From: an uncultured Pseudohongiella sp.
GTDB taxonomy: Bacteria > Pseudomonadota > Gammaproteobacteria > Pseudomonadales > Pseudohongiellaceae
Direction of reading: 5' to 3'
Length of the DNA: 64,000 bases
Assembly (NCBI GenBank): GCA_902537815.1
Contig: CACBCS010000007.1
Coordinates: 17,969-81,968, forward strand
The notes beneath the pieces are model-generated. The model ran no database searches. It had not been told where the DNA came from and saw nothing but the letters and a program-made list of their open reading frames with translations. This document shows positions 63,579-64,000 of the stretch, one piece after another. The translations under genes were made by a program, and so were the position numbers. Each line of letters opens with the position of its first letter. Position 1 is the first letter of the stretch.

Positions 63579-64000
63579 ATGTCCATGTACGGTATTTTCA
63601 ATCTTGTTGTTTTCGCAGCATTACTGAGCTTCCTGTTTCAGCTCGCTAAAAAAGAGTTGAGCCTGTCTCGCAGAGTGCTGATTGGCCTCATGCTGGGCAG
63701 CATTTTTGGCTTCTATCTCCAGCTGGTCGTCGGTTATACCGCCGAGGCCACCACCGAGACACTGGAGTGGACGAATGTTGTCGCCAACATTTATGTCAAC
63801 TTACTGCGCATGATCATCATACCTCTGGTGTTGATCACTATGATGGCCTCGGTGCTCAAAGTGGAGGAGATCAAGTCTCTGGGCAAAATCGGAGGTTCGG
63901 TGGTTGGTATCCTGGTCGTCACCACCGTGATCGCGGCAGTGATTGGCATCATCATGGCTTCACTGTTTGGCTTGAATGCCGGTGATTTGGCCAGTGGCGC
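63579..64000 (+). CDS. dicarboxylate/amino acid:cation symporter, TcyP-like (3' end outside window)
   Basis: The first 140 codons are visible and open to the window edge. They start MSMYGIFNLVVFAALLSFLFQ and continue SRRVLIGLMLGSIFGFYLQ and NLLRMIIIPLVLITMMASVLK, the DAACS family's helices 1-3; the sequence resembles the L-cystine transporter TcyP more than GltP. It is preceded by AAGGAG 9 nt upstream. It is 270 bp after the dihaem cytochrome; I see no gene in that gap. Confidence 0.85.
   Translation, partial: MSMYGIFNLVVFAALLSFLFQLAKKELSLSRRVLIGLMLGSIFGFYLQLVVGYTAEATTETLEWTNVVANIYVNLLRMIIIPLVLITMMASVLKVEEIKSLGKIGGSVVGILVVTTVIAAVIGIIMASLFGLNAGDLASG

Overview
The window is a chromosomal segment of a Gram-negative gammaproteobacterium. 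The order nnr-tsaE-amiB-mutL-miaA-hfq-hflX-hflK-hflC-DUF2065-hisZ-purA, followed by tRNA-Leu(CAG)-rnr-rlmB-rpsF-rpsR-(membrane protein)-rplI-dnaB-alr-radA, is the arrangement known from Pseudomonas and relatives. The many exported haem, redoxin and flavin proteins point to an aerobic, probably marine, relative of the Cellvibrionales/OM60 type. The genus cannot be fixed from the sequence. There is no rRNA, CRISPR array or prophage.

Region 1-27.8 kb is accessory chromosome. It holds a GtrA-like membrane protein (cut by the window edge), an inositol-phosphatase-like enzyme, and a secreted redoxin/haem/copper-monooxygenase-like fusion. Next come DUF2200, a RibD/DHFR-like protein, the tRNA modifier TapT and YceI. 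Two RND/MMPL exporters flank a secreted redoxin, one of them in an operon with a PaaI-type thioesterase. A c-type cytochrome with an unusual CX3CH motif precedes a second-type ClpP. A Mo-hydroxylase pair (IorA/IorB-like) is followed by NnrU. The rest is an iron-type alcohol dehydrogenase, two Tiki/ChaN-superfamily proteins, a TPR protein, DUF481, SixA, a cytochrome c lipoprotein, DUF4159, and a SIMPL protein that appears to carry a -1 frameshift, divergent from a MarR-type regulator.

Region 27.8-41.3 kb is the conserved housekeeping block: metabolite repair, tRNA modification, cell-wall amidase, mismatch repair, RNA chaperone, FtsH regulators and adenylosuccinate synthase.

Region 41.2-46.6 kb is an island between purA and tRNA-Leu. 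It contains a ROK sugar kinase, an HUH (REP-associated type) transposase with a nearby 45-bp imperfect palindrome, a small charged protein, a CopC-like lipoprotein, a renalase-like FAD protein and an unknown secreted protein.

Region 46.7-57.1 kb is the second housekeeping block: tRNA-Leu, RNase R, RlmB, ribosomal proteins bS6, bS18 and bL9, DnaB, alanine racemase and RadA. Both bS6 and bL9 carry long acidic tails. No inteins are present.

Region 57.1-64 kb is accessory again: an MFS transporter and an M20 carboxypeptidase-like enzyme (both minus), an NTF2-like protein, a cupin, a Tat-exported flavin amine oxidase followed by a dihaem cytochrome c, and the start of a DAACS (TcyP-like) symporter. 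Peptide or amino-acid uptake and periplasmic amine oxidation are a reasonable inferred theme for this end.
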